Below the pieces are notes generated by a model. It was given only the letters and a program-made list of their open reading frames with translations. It was not told the DNA's origin and did not search any database. From Ga0077555 sp963741565 (GTDB lineage Bacteria; Pseudomonadota; Alphaproteobacteria; Rhizobiales; Hyphomicrobiaceae), in contig CAVUIK010000010.1 of NCBI GenBank assembly GCA_963741565.1, positions 506,426 through 570,425 of the forward strand: 64,000 nt of DNA, written 5' to 3'. Of the stretch, positions 46,475 through 56,887 are shown piece by piece. The translations under genes were made by a program, and so were the position numbers. Every line of letters begins with the position of its first letter. Position 1 is the stretch's first letter.

Positions 46475-47116
46475 TCAGCGCAACGCTTCGAGCCGTTGCC
46501 TGGCCCGCGTGATGCCGCCGGCGAGCGCCCGCGCATAGAGCTGCCGCGCCCGTTCCGCCTCCGCCACGATCCCGGCGAGATTTCGCGCGGCCAGCACGTT
46601 CGGGTCATAGGCCTCGGCCAGCAGGAACACCGCCTCCGGGTCGGCGGCGAGCACGGGTTCGGCCAGGATCTCGCGCACTCGCCCGATCTCGTCGCGCGCG
46701 AACAGCGCCCGCGCGGTCTCGACGCGTTCAGCCGCAATCTGCCGTGCCTCGCGGGCCGGATCCGGCTCGATCCGCGGCCGGTCCGCGGGTCTTGGCACAC
46801 TGACCAGGAGCGGCGCCGGCACGATCTCCGCACGGCGCTGATCGGGGCCGGGCCAACGTCCGGTCGCGACAAGCAGCAGTGGCACCACGACAATCAGGCC
46901 GGTCACATAGCCAGCCAATCCCATCAGCAATTGGTAGGTTCTGGTGCTCCTGGCCCGCGCGCCGGTGCGCATCTGCAGCGCCTCGATTAAGGCTGCCCGC
47001 TCATCCCGGGGGCTTCCACCGAAATCCGTCGAGGGCCGGTCCGTCTGATATCCCACGACTACGCCTCGCACGCCTGTGAACCGCCGCCACAACGGTCCCC
47101 TGGACGATGCTGTCAA
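46475..47116 (-). CDS. Membrane-anchored Sel1/TPR-like hypothetical protein
   Basis: The protein has about 213 residues. A single membrane segment (LLMGLAGYVTGLIVVVPLLLVATG, quoted only to its core LIVVVPLLLVATG) is preceded by a basic stretch and followed by a Pro/Arg-rich linker. The C-terminus carries one Sel1-like repeat: AEAYDPNVLAARNLAGIVAE then ERARQLYARALAGGITRARQ. Such repeats bind proteins. The start is uncertain. The frame opens at TTG 47116, and GTG or ATG codons further in are possible. Function unknown. Confidence 0.55.
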   Translation of the reverse strand: MTASSRGPLWRRFTGVRGVVVGYQTDRPSTDFGGSPRDERAALIEALQMRTGARARSTRTYQLLMGLAGYVTGLIVVVPLLLVATGRWPGPDQRRAEIVPAPLLVSVPRPADRPRIEPDPAREARQIAAERVETARALFARDEIGRVREILAEPVLAADPEAVFLLAEAYDPNVLAARNLAGIVAEAERARQLYARALAGGITRARQRLEALR

Positions 47117-47240
47117 CAGTCCTCCCCGAGTTCAGCTGCGACCGTAACCACTTGGCACTGCCGGCTCAACTGGTTTTCGCGCCTGCCTTCTCAGGCGGGT
47201 TGGTCGGCCCAGTAATACGTCGGCGAGCCGGGAAAAAGGA

Positions 47241-48475
47241 TCAGACGATTCCCGCCTTCTTCAGCAGCTGCGATCTCGGCGGCCGACTTGCCGAGCGCCT
47301 CGCGCAGGACCTCGTCGGTGTGCTGGCCGAGCAGCGGCGGGCCGCGCGTTGTGCTCGATCGGGGTGCCCGAGAACCGCATCGGGCTGCGGATCACCGGCA
47401 CCTTGCCGGCGGTCGCGTGCGGCAGCTCGATCCGCATGCCGCGGGCCTTGACCTGCGGGTCCTCGAACACCTCCTTGAGGGTGTTGATCGGCCCGCAGGG
47501 CACGCCCGCCGCTCTCGAGCGCGTCGACCCACTCGCGCGGTGGTTCGCTTGGCGAAGATCGGGATGAGCACGTCGTCCATGGCCGGCGCGGTTCGCGACG
47601 CGGGCGGCATTGGTGGCGAAGCGCGGGTCCTTCGGCAGGTGGCCGGCGTCCGCCACATCGCAGAACTTGCTGAACAGGTTGTCGTTGCCGCAGGCGAGGA
47701 TGATGTCGCCGTCCGCGGTCTTGAACGACTGGTAGGGCACGATGTTGGGATGCGTGTTGCCGAGCCGGCCGGGCGCCTCGCCGGTGGCAGGATAGTTCAT
47801 GCCCTGGTTGGCGAGGATGCGCGACCTGGGTGTCGAGCAGCGCCATGTCGATGTGCTGGCCCTCGCCGCTGCGCTCGCGGTGCGCGATCGCCGCGCAGAC
47901 GGCGATCGTGGCGTACATGCCCGTCATGATGTCGACGATCGGCACGCCGGCGCGCTGCGGGCCGCCGCCCGGGCGATCGTCGCGCTCGCCGGTGACGCTC
48001 ATGAAGCCGCCCATGCCCTGCACCATGAAGTCGAAGCCCGGCGCGCTCGCGGTAGGGGCCGGTCTGGCCGAAGCCGGTGATCGAGCAGTAGATGAGCCGC
48101 GGATTGAGCGTTCTCAGGTCGTCGTAGCCGAGCCCGTAGCGCGGCGAGGTCGCCGGTCTTGTAGTTCTCGAGCAGCACGTCGGCAGCGGCTTGCCGAGCT
48201 CGCGGATCGAGCGCCTGGCCCTCGGGCTTGGCGATGTCGATGGTGATCGAGTTCTTGCCGCGGTTGGCGGCCATGAAATAGGCGGCCTCCTTGGTGTCCT
48301 TGCCGCTCGCGTCCTTGACCCACGGCGGACCGTAGGCGCGGCTGTCGTCGCCCTTCTTCGGGCGCTCGACCTTGATCACCTCGGCGCCGAGATCGGCGAG
48401 GTTCTGCCCGCACCAGGGGCCGGCGAGCACGCGGGTCAGGTCGAGCACGCGGATGTGCGACAGCGGGCCGGCCAT
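47241..48475 (-). CDS. CaiB/BaiF (class III) CoA-transferase, frameshifts
   Basis: The protein has about 410 residues. PLSHIRVLDLTRVLAGPWC and QNLADLGAEVIKVERPKKGDD at the start, AANRGKNSITIDI, GVPIVDIMTGMYATIAVCAA with GEGQHIDMALLDTQVA, and the C-terminal QHTDEVL-like tail are all family III CoA-transferase features. The enzyme moves CoA between carboxylic acids such as formate/oxalate, carnitine or aromatic acids. ATG 48475 follows GAGGAG. Breaks lie near 48200, 48150, 47815 and 47500. The substrate is unknown, and it is separated by 63 bp from the glyS stop on the same strand. Confidence 0.85.
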
Positions 48476-48538
48476 GGGGGACTCCTCGTTTCGTGCGATG
48501 TTCGGCTGGTCGGAATTATAGGGTCACTATCGCGCCTG

Positions 48539-50675
48539 TCATCCCGCGATTGCGAGAAATCGGCGACGTTGAGCGTCGCGGCGCGGATCTCGGAGAGCAG
48601 CCGCAGGCGGTTCTCGCGCAGCTTCGGGTCGGTCGCGTTGACCGTGACCTTCTCGAAGAAGGCGTCGACCGGCCCGCGCAGGTCGGCCAGCGCGTTCATG
48701 GCGCCGGTGAAACTCTCGACGTTGATCGCCGCGACGGTGTCCTGCTTGGCCTCCTCGATGGCGGCGGCGAGCGCCGTCTCCTCGGTCTCGACCAGCAGCT
48801 TGATGTCGTAGGTGCCGGCGTGGCTCTTCTTGTCCTTCTTTTCCTCGATCGCGAGGATGTTGGCCGCGCGCTTGACGCCGGCCAGCAGGTTGGCGCCGTC
48901 GTCGGTCTTCAGGAACGCGTCCAGCGCCTCGACGCGCTTGACGATGAGGGCGAGGTCGTCCTGGCCGCCGAGCGAGAACACGGCGTCGATCAGGTCGTGG
49001 CGGGCGCCCTTCTCGCGCAGGTGCACCTTCAGCCGGTCGGCGAAGAAGGCGAGGAGGTCGAGCGCCAGACCGCGTGCGCGTCGACGCCCTTCGAACAGAT
49101 ACTCGGGCGGCCGACTCGAGCTTGGTGCGGCGATCCTTGCCGATACGGCTCCATGCAGATGTTTCTGCGATGGCTGGCAGCAGCGGCACCCGCAGATCAT
49201 TCTCCAGCACGATGCGGATGACGCCGAGCGCGGCGCGGCGCAGCTGATAGGGATCGCCCGAGCCCGTCGGCTTCTCGTCGATGGCCCAGAAGCCGACCAG
49301 CGTGTCGAGCTTGTCGGCGAGCGCCACCGCGATCGACACCGGCGCCGTCGGCACCGTGTCGCCTGCGCCGCTGCGGCTTGTAGTGCTCCTCGATCGCGCG
49401 CGGCGATCTTCGGGTTCATGTGCTCGGCGTCGCGCGTAGTAGCGGCCCATCAGGCCCTGCAGCTCCGGGAACTCGCCGACCATGCCGGAGACGAGATCGG
49501 CCTTGCACAGCTGCGCGGCGCGGCCCGCGAGCTCGGGCTCGGCATCGACGCGAGCCCGCGATCTGGCGCGCGAGCTCCGTGATCCGCTCCATGCGGTCCC
49601 ACTGGGTGCCGAGCTTCTCGTGGAAGGTGATGCCCTTCAGCTCGAAGTGCATCGGCTCGAGCTTGCGCTTCAGGTCCTGCTCCCAGAAGAACCGGGCGTC
49701 CGAGAGCCGGGCGCGGATCACCTTCTCGTTGCCCTTGATGATCTCGGCGCCGCCGTCGGCGGCGATCAGGTTCGAGACCATCAGGAACTTGTTGGCGAGC
49801 TTTCCGGTTTTCGGGTCGCGCAGCGAGAAGCACTTCTGGTGGTTCTTCATCGACGTGATCAGGCACTCGGCCGGCACCGCCAGGAACGCCTCGTCGAACG
49901 TGCCCATCAGCACGGTCGGCCATTCGGTGAGGCCGGCGTTCTCGGCCAGCAGCGCCTCGTCCTCGACCAGCTCGAGCTTGGCCTTCGTGGCGACCGCCAC
50001 GGCCTGCTCGCGGATCATCTCGATGCGCTCGGAGGCCGGCAGCAGCACCTTGGCATCCTTGAGCTTGGTGCCGTAGTCCTCGAAACTCTTGACCTCGAAC
50101 GGCGTCGTTGCCGTGGAAGCGATGGCCGCGCGTGATGTGCGCCGCTCGCGACGCCGCCGACCTCGAGCGGCACCACCTTGCCGCCGAGCAGGCAGACGAT
50201 CGACTGCAGCGGCCGCACCCAGGTGAAGTCGCCCGCGCCCCAGCGCTGCGACTTGGGCCACGGGAAATTTGCGCCAGACGTCTCGGCAGCGACATCGGCG
50301 ATGATCGACCGGCGCCGGCTGGCCCGGCCTTTTCGATGCGCGCGACGTAGAAGTCGCCCTTCTTCGCGTCCTTGACGATCTCGGCCTCGCCGATGCGCTC
50401 GAGCCCCGCGCCCTTGAGGAAGCCCTGGATGGCGGCCTCCGGCGCGCCGACGCGCGGCCCCTTGCGCTCCTCCGCGATGGCCGGCGACGTCTCCGGCACG
50501 CCCTTCGATGACCAGCGCCAGGCGGCGCGGCGTCGCGAACGCCATGGCCGTCCCGGCCGCGAGGCCCCTGCGCTTTCAGGCCCTCGACCACCAGCCGCTT
50601 CAGGTCCTCGGCGGCGCGCGCCTGCATGCGCGCCGGGATTTCCTCGGAGAAAAGCTCGAGCAGCAGTTCGGACAT
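48539..50675 (-). CDS. glyS: Glycyl-tRNA synthetase beta subunit, many frameshifts
   Basis: The protein has about 710 residues. The start ELLLELFSEEIPARMQARA is diagnostic for GlyS. Further conserved parts are VFVGVAxPRRLAL-like AFATPRRLALVIEG, GVGRxFLGGKVVP-like CLLGGKVVPLEVGG, HHARPSLPRQ-equivalent HRFHG, WPTVLMGTFDEAFLAVPAEC, TSMKNHQKCFSL, NKFLMVSNL and the C-terminal helical anticodon-binding region. It charges tRNA-Gly together with GlyQ, which is not adjacent here although the two genes usually are. Frequent one-base shifts in an essential gene argue strongly for sequencing error. The end is DFSQIAG at 48539. Confidence 0.9.
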
Positions 50676-51037
50676 GGGGGCTGGCCAGGTTGCAGGTGTT
50701 GCGTCGCGGACATCGCCGCGGGTGGTCCGTTACCCCTAGCGGCCGACGCCGGTGGGGGCAAGCGGTGCGGCACCGGACCACCATAACGCAATCGCCCCGG
50801 TCGGCCGAGCCGGATAAGTTTTCTGGCGTCGGCTGCCGGACACTTTGCGATCGCACGCCATGGACGCACCGGCGCGGCCTTCAACCATACCTTGGATTTC
50901 AGCGGCGGCGGCCTCGCAATTTCTCGAGTTTGTCGTACATTGCCGCACCGACCGCCCCCCGGTCCCGCCCGCGATCCGTCCGGGCGGGACCCGGTCGGCA
51001 GAGCAAAGATGTTCCGACTACATCCAAGGAGCGCCCC
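50676..51037. other. Intergenic region between glyS and the DUF2853 gene
   Basis: 362 bp with no recognisable gene. A perfect 11-bp inverted repeat (GGTCCCGCCCG/CGGGCGGGACC, 50961-50991) lies 46 bp upstream of the DUF2853 start and could form a leader hairpin. No T-run follows it. Divergent promoters are expected. Where glyQ would normally lie, nothing of it is found. Confidence 0.4.
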
Positions 51038-51362
51038 ATGGCCGATACCGACTACACCACCGACATCAAGAAATATGCCCCGAGCGTCAACGACAAGGCC
51101 GTGCAGGGCATCGTCAAATATCTCGGCATCGCATTGAAGAGCAGCAAGGATGCCGCGCATGGTCTCATGCTCGTCGAAGGACGAGCTCGAGCGCGTCCGC
51201 GACGGCTTCATGAAGAAGAAGCTGAAGATGACCGCAGCCGACGCCGATCTCGACAAGGTGCTCAAGGCGCGTCTGCGACCAGATGAAGGCCGACACGACC
51301 AAGCATCGCGTCACCTTCTGCTATCTCTCGCCGAGAAAGCCGGCAAGCTCGGCGACGCTCTG
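51038..51362 (+). CDS. DUF2853 family protein, frameshifts
   Basis: The protein has about 108 residues: TDYTTDIKKYAPSVNDKAVQ, GIVKYLGIALKSSKDA, DELERVRDGFMKKKLKMT and LLAEKAGKLGDAL. This is the small helical DUF2853 family of alphaproteobacteria (one crystal structure is known, function unknown). Frames break near 51163, 51275 and 51325. The natural stop is taken as TGA 51360-51362. ATG 51038 follows AAGGAG. An intrinsic terminator follows. Confidence 0.75.
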
Positions 51363-51400
51363 AGCGACCACCGCTCCCTCGGTCAGCCGCCGAACATGAC

Positions 51401-51433
51401 AAAGCCCCGACGGTTCGCCCGCCGGGGCTTTTC
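51401..51433 (+). terminator. Intrinsic terminator after the DUF2853 gene
   Basis: A 9-bp stem AAAGCCCCG/CGGGGCTTT with a 13-base loop, ending in TTTTC. The A-run in the left arm could make it serve the convergent TRAP operon as well. Confidence 0.8.
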
Positions 51434-51467
51434 ATTGAATGCCAGTCCAGACTGGGCCGTTGTCAAG

Positions 51468-52769
51468 CTATCCCTTACCCATCACGTACTCCGGCAGCCA
51501 GAGCGCGAGCGCCGGAAACGCCATCAGCAGGAAGATCAGCACCAGCATCGCGCCGACGAACGGCAGTGCGCCCATGATGACGTCGCGCACCGGGCCGCGT
51601 TCGCGCATGCCCTGCACGACGTAGAGGTTGAGCCCGACGGGCGGCGTGATCAGCGCCGCCTCGATCAGGATCGTCAGCACGATGCCCCACCAGATCGGGT
51701 CCCAGCCGAGCTTGATCACGATCGGATAGATGAACGGCGTCGTCAGGATCATCATGGAGATGGTCTCCATGAAGCAGCCGAGGATCAGGTAGAACACGAT
51801 GATCAGCAGCATCGTGCCGTACTTGCCGAGGCCCAAGGCCTCGATGCGCCTTGCCGATGCCGTCGGTGGCGCCGAGGGCGGCCAGCACGAAGTTCAGGAA
51901 CTGCGCGGCCAGGATGATCAGCATGATGATGCCGGTCGTGCGCATCGTGCCTTCGCCGACGGCGCGCAGCATCGCCCAGGAGACCTTGCGCTCGCAGGCA
52001 CGCCAGGATCAGCGAGGCGACGACGCCGAGCGAGGCGGCTTCCGTCGGTGTCGCCCAGCCCGCATAGATCGTGCCGATCGACGACCAGGAAGATCAGGAA
52101 CGGCGGGATCAGGTCGAGCAGCCCGCTGAAGCGCTGCCGCCACGACTGGTCTCGATCGGCGTGCCGCCCTTGCCGGGATCGAGGATGCAGGCAACGAGCA
52201 CGATCAGCATGAAGAAGCTGGCCAGCAGCGAAGCCCGGGATGAAGCCGGCGAGATAGAGCCGCGGCACGCTGTTGTTGGTCAGCAGCCCGTAGAGGATGA
52301 AGTTGATCGACGGCGGGATCAGAATGCCGAGCGTGCCGCCGGCGGCAATCGTGCCGAGAAACAGCGACTCGTTGTAGCCGCGCTTCTTGATCTCGGGGAT
52401 CGCGACCGTGCCGACCGTGGCCGCCGTCGCGACGCTCGAGCCGGAGGTTGCGGCAAACATGGCGCAGGTGCCGATATTGGCGTGCATCAGGCCGCCCGGC
52501 AGCCACGAGAGCCACTGCGCGATGGCGTTGTAGGCGCGCGTCGCGATGCCGGCGCGCAGCAGGATCTCGCCGAGCATCACGAACAGCGGGATGGCGAACA
52601 GGATGTATTCGCTCGACGAGTTCCAGATGATCTCGCCCATGGCGCGGTGCAGCGGCATCGACCGAGTAGAAATTGTTCAGCGCCATGCCGAGCACGCCCA
52701 TGACGGCGGCAACAGGCACGCTGATGGCGAGCAGGACGATCAGGCAGATCGAGAGCGGTGATCGAGCAT
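51468..52769 (-). CDS. dctM: TRAP transporter large permease (DctM-like), frameshifts
   Basis: The protein has about 433 residues with some 12 hydrophobic segments. DctM features include ILFAIPLFVMLGEILLRAGI, TCAMFAATSGSSVATAATVG, GTIAAGGTLGILIPPSINFI and LIEAALITPPVGLNLYVVQG. It is the sodium-driven membrane permease of a tripartite ATP-independent transporter. Frames break near 52740, 52655, 52230, 52150, 52085, 52000 and 51850. It begins four bases after the dctQ stop and belongs to one minus-strand operon with dctQ and the binding proteins. Confidence 0.9.
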
Positions 52770-52772
52770 GGC

Positions 52773-53471
52773 TTATTGCTTCCCCCCGTGCGGCGTCTCG
52801 ATGCCGAGGCCCTTGAGCTCGCCCTCGATCTCCTCGTCCTGCGACGAGGCGCCGGCGATGGCGTTGACGGCCGCGTAAGTCGCCGCTGAACAGCATCGCG
52901 CAGCGACACGCAGGATCGCGACGACGATGGTCACGAAGAACAACACGATGCCGAGCCAGCCACGGGATCTGCGACCACGGCGAGCGGAATGCGCAGGTTG
53001 GTGTTCGAGCGGTTGTACTCGATCAGGTTGGTCGTCGACGACGTTGAAGGCCCGCTCGACCAGGGCGCCGACGAAGATGGCGAGGCAAGATCAGCGCCAC
53101 GAGATCGAGCACAGCCGCGCAGCATCTGGGCTGAAGCTGCCATAGAGCGCGTCGATCCGCACATGGCCGCGTGTGATCAGCACATGCGCCATCGACCAGC
53201 TGGTGCCGACGGCGAACAGGTAGCCCGAAATCTCGTCGGAGCCGGAGAACGTCAGGTTGATCGCGGACCCAGCTCGCCGGCTTTCGCCAGACCGCCCGGA
53301 TCGATCGAGAGCTTGCGCGCAATCCACGCAATGAGATCGAACAAGTCCGGGATGGCCTTGCGGATCATGACCTCGGCGGTCACGATCAGCGCCGCGATGA
53401 ACAGCAGCGCGCAGCCGGCGACAATCGCGCGCTGCGCAAGGCCGCGTCAGGCCATCCCAAAGTCGATCCAT
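52773..53471 (-). CDS. dctQ: TRAP transporter small permease (DctQ-like), frameshifts
   Basis: The protein has about 232 residues with four hydrophobic segments, including IVAGCALLFIAALIVTAEVM and SDEISGYLFAVGTSWSMAHV, whose S-x-E-I-S motif is the DctQ signature, followed by RGHVRIDALY. The C-terminus is hydrophilic (EEIEGELKGLGIE to PHGGKQ). ATG 53471 follows GGGGGGAAG. Frame breaks near 53445, 53290, 53085 and 52880 are inferred. It partners the large permease encoded immediately downstream. Confidence 0.8.
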
Positions 53472-53565
53472 GTCTTCCCCCCGTAGTCGATCTGTGCACT
53501 CAAACTGCTCGTAAAAATGCGACCGGTCGTTTCTCGCGTCCGAGCCTCTCTCGCTAGCTGATTCG

Positions 53566-54629
53566 TCAGTTGGCTTTCGCCACCAGACCGTACTTCTTGC
53601 CGATCAGCTCGGTCCATTTCGCCGCGCAGGCCTCGCCGCAGCGTTTGGCCCAGGATTTCAGAACGTGTCGTTCAGGGCCTTGTCGCGCGCCTTGAGATCG
53701 GCCTCGGTCGGTTTGACCAGCTTGAGCTTGCCCGGCGGCCCGACGGGACAGGGGCCGGTCCCCGTCGTGCAGTAGATCGCCGTCCTCGGTCTCGGCCTCG
53801 ATCAATTTCCACGAGCGGTCCTCGAGCTTCTTGACCTCGTCCTGGATCAGCTTCGCGTGTCGGGCGACAGCTTGTTCCACATCGTCAGGTTGGCCGCGAG
53901 GAAGCCGGCGGTAAAGCCGACCGGCAGGCGGAAGAGCGTGTTGGTCACTTCCGGCCATTTGGCCTTGTAGGCCGGCATGGTGCCGGTGATGCCGCAATCG
54001 ACGACGCCCTTCTCGAGCGCCGGCACGACCTCGCCGAACATGATCGTCACGCCGATGCCGCCGAAGTGCCGACGACCAGATCGGACTGGGACGTGCCCTG
54101 CACGCGGACCTTCTTGCCCTTCAGATCCTCGACGCTCTTGATGTCGCCTCGGCAGTAGAAATCCTGCTCCGGCCAAGTGTGGGTGCCGAGGATGATGGAG
54201 TTATGCTTCTCCTTCATCACCTTCTGCATCTCGGGCATCCAGAGATTGGCGATGTCGCGGCTCATCTCGAAGTCGCGCGCGACGCCGGCGATGTCGATCG
54301 CCTCGATGACGGCGCCGCCGTCCTCGACGAAGATCGGGATGGCGAAGGCGAAATCGAACACGCCCTGCTTCAGCAGCCGCAGCATCTCCGGGCCCTTGAG
54401 GTTGAGCTCGTTCTGGGCCTTGATGTTGGCCGTGAGCTTGCCGCCCGAAGCCTTGGCGAGGCTCTCGGTCCAGAACGGCTTCTCGAGCGCCGACCAGTTG
54501 GTCAGGAAGTTGAACGTGCCGACGACGTTGAACTCCTTGGTGTCGATATTCTGGGCCTGGGCGGCACCGGCCCCGACAAGACATCCGGCTAAGAGCGGCC
54601 GCCAACGGTGCGGCAACGATGCGAAGCAT
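53566..54629 (-). CDS. dctP: TRAP transporter periplasmic binding protein (DctP-like), copy 1, frameshifts
   Basis: The protein has about 355 residues. The signal peptide (MLRIVAAPLAAAL then GAGAAQAQ) precedes NIDTKEFNVVGTFNFLTNW. Family features include QGVFDFAFAIPIFVEDGGAV, GKKVRVQGTSQSD with the substrate-binding Arg, and VVDCGITGTMPAYKAKWPEV. The tail CAAKWTELIGKKYGLVAKA is nearly identical to copy 2. It delivers an organic acid to DctQM. Breaks near 54560, 54070, 53850 and 53670 are inferred. ATG 54644 is an alternative start. Confidence 0.85.
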
Positions 54630-54828
54630 GCAACGCTCTCCCATGGTGAGACACGGGTGGTCGCACGTCAAACTTCGCTCGTCGACATCTCGAGCTTCTC
54701 GCAGTCGTACTGGGGCCTGTTGGCATGCCGCTTCTCCGTCCACGACCCCGGTCGGGGTGCTTCCGCCCTTGTCCTTGGCATAACGAAAGAGAAAGGCCCG
54801 GCAACTCGATGCCGGCGCCTGTGTCCTG

Positions 54829-55884
54829 TCAGTTGGCCTTCGCCACCAGACCGTACTTCTTGCCGATCAGCTCGGTCCACTTGGCCGCGCAGGCCTCGCC
54901 GCAGCGCTTGGCCCAGCGCCTTGAGCACGTGCTCGTTGAGCGCCTTGTCACGCGCCTTGAGGTCGGCGTCGGACGGCTTGACCAGCTTCAGCTTGCCGGG
55001 AGGGCCGGCCGGGCAGGCGCCAGTGCCGGTGGTGCAGAACACGCCGTCCTCGGTCTCGGCGGCGGTCGACTTCCAGGAGCGGTCCTCGAGGTCCTTGACC
55101 TGCTCCTGGATCAGCTTCTGCGTGTCGGGCGAGAGCTTGTTCCACATCGTCAGGTTGGCGACCAGCATGCCGACGGTGAAGCCGACCGGCAGGCGGAACA
55201 GCGTGTTGGTCACTTCCGGCCACTTGGCCTTGTAGGCCGGCATGGTGCCGGTGATGCCGCAGTCGACGACGCCCTTCTCGAGCGCCGGCACCACCTCGCC
55301 GAAGGCGATGGTGACACCGGTGGCGCCGAAGGCCGTCGCGAGATCGGCCTGCGAGGTGCCCTGCACGCGGATCTTCTTGCCCTTGAAGTCCTCGACGCTC
55401 TTGATGTCGCCGCGGCAATAGAAGTCCTGCTCGGGCCACGTGTGCGTGCCGAGGATGATGGCGTTGTGCTTCTCCTTCATCACCTTCTGCATCTCGGGCA
55501 GCCAGATGTCGGAGATGTCGCGGCTCATCTTGAACGTCGCGCGCGACGCCGGCGATGTCGACGCGCCTCGATGATGGCGCCGCCGTCCTCGACGTAGATC
55601 GGCAGCGCGAAGGCGAAGTCGAACACGCCCTGCTTCAGCAGGCGCAGCAGCTCGGTGCCCTTCAGGTTCAGCTCGTTGACGGCCTTGATGTTGCCCTTGA
55701 GGTTGCCGTTCGAGACCTTCGGCAGGTCCTCGGTCCAGAACGGCTTCTCGAGCTTCTGCCAGTTGGTCAGGAAGTTCCACGTGCCGACGACGTTGAACTC
55801 CTTCTTGTCGATGGTCTGGGCATTGGCCCCGCCGGCCACAGCCACGCTGGCTGCGACTGCGGTTGCCGCAAGAAAACGACGCAT
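54829..55884 (-). CDS. TRAP transporter periplasmic binding protein (DctP-like), copy 2
   Basis: The protein has about 350 residues. The signal peptide FLAATAVAASVAVAGGANAQ is followed by TIDKKEFNVVGTWNFLTNWQ. Long stretches match copy 1, for example EMQKVMKEKHNAIILGTHTW and EQDFYCRGDIKSVED, so the two arose by tandem duplication. Differences cluster in the mature N-terminal part and in LATAFGATGVTIAFGEVV, which could change ligand preference. ATG 55884 follows AGGGGAGGG, a very strong ribosome site. It is the first gene of the operon. Confidence 0.85.
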
Positions 55885-56201
55885 GAAACCCTCCCCTTGA
55901 GGTCTGTTGATTGACGGGGCCCCGACGGAGCCAGCTCACACCAAAGCTGAAATGCAGCGGCTTCGCAAGCGCTGGTGCCAGCCTTCGCTTGCCGATCGGG
56001 TTGAAACACTCGCGCGAAACACGGACACGCCGCGCAGGCCGGAGCAGGCCAGGGGAGCGGCTCTAGTGCATTCACTATAAGATAAACTTATCAGTTAGCT
56101 GCGAACTGGTCGCCATCTTGCGCCGGCCGCGGTCCGCCCTCATTTACCTGCCACAGTGAAAATCCCTTGGCGGTGGACCGGTCCACCGAGCAATTGAGGC
56201 A
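55885..56201. other. Intergenic region between the TRAP operon and the ClpP-like gene
   Basis: 317 bp without a gene. It holds the TRAP operon promoter (minus), an AT-rich block near 56075-56100 (CACTATAAGATAAACTTATC, with ATAAG/CTTAT arms) and an 18-bp perfect palindrome at 56171-56188. Confidence 0.5.
56171..56188. promoter_or_regulatory. 18-bp perfect palindrome, candidate operator
   Basis: CGGTGGACCGGTCCACCG is identical to its reverse complement and lies 13 bp upstream of the ClpP-like gene start. Symmetry and position suggest a dimeric repressor site or a very short hairpin, and the regulator is unknown. Confidence 0.5.
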
Positions 56202-56867
56202 TTGGCCAACTTGACTGAGAGAACCATTTCCCGGCTGCTCTGGTTGTTCTTCCTGGCTGCGGCCGTCGTCTTGAGCTTTCAGTTCAGCGACCGCCTTGAA
56301 GGCCTGTTCGCCGGCCGCGGCAAGCTCACCGTCACCGACGACGCTGTTCGCGACACGGTGACGCTGCATTGGCGCGGCGGCGTCGAAGCACCGATGCACA
56401 CCCGCCTGAGCGAGGCCTTCCGCGAGCACCGCGACAAGACCCGGCGCTTCGTCGTGTCGCTGGCCTCGCCTGGCGGCAAGCTCGACCATGGTGGCGAGGT
56501 CGTCCAGCTGATCAAGACCATGCAGCGGACCCATAGCGTCGATACCGTCGTCGAGGGCCGCAGTGTCTGCGCCTCGATGTGCGTGCCGATCTATCTGGCG
56601 GGCACCAGGCGCCGCGCCTCGCGGCAGGCCCGCTTCATGTTCCACGAGGTGAGCTTCCGCGACGGTTTCACCGAGGAGAAGAGCCAGGTGCCCGAGGTTG
56701 CCATCCGGCGCAGCACCGACCAGTTGTTCGAGCGCTATTTCCGCCCGGCCGGCGTCAGCGACGCCTGGATCCGCAGCCTCCGCCCGCTGATGCAGGGACG
56801 CGACGTCTGGCGCACCGCCGAGGAGCTGCAGGCCGAGCAGTCCGGCATCGTCCACGAGGTCAATTGA
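56202..56867 (+). CDS. Membrane-anchored ClpP/crotonase-fold protein
   Basis: The protein has 221 residues. A membrane segment (ISRLLWLFFLAAAVVLSFQF) near the start anchors a periplasmic domain. The ClpP-like core shows RRFVVSLASPGGKLDHG, VEGRSVCASMCVPIYLAGTR and ARFMFHEVSFRDG. The Ser of CASMC and the His of FMFHE are in the positions of a ClpP dyad, so peptidase activity is possible. It resembles uncharacterised periplasmic COG3904-type proteins. The start is TTG 56202 or TTG 56211, with a weak GAGG upstream. Confidence 0.7.
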   Translation: MANLTERTISRLLWLFFLAAAVVLSFQFSDRLEGLFAGRGKLTVTDDAVRDTVTLHWRGGVEAPMHTRLSEAFREHRDKTRRFVVSLASPGGKLDHGGEVVQLIKTMQRTHSVDTVVEGRSVCASMCVPIYLAGTRRRASRQARFMFHEVSFRDGFTEEKSQVPEVAIRRSTDQLFERYFRPAGVSDAWIRSLRPLMQGRDVWRTAEELQAEQSGIVHEVN

Positions 56868-56887
56868 CGTTCTGGAGCAGGCGGCCG

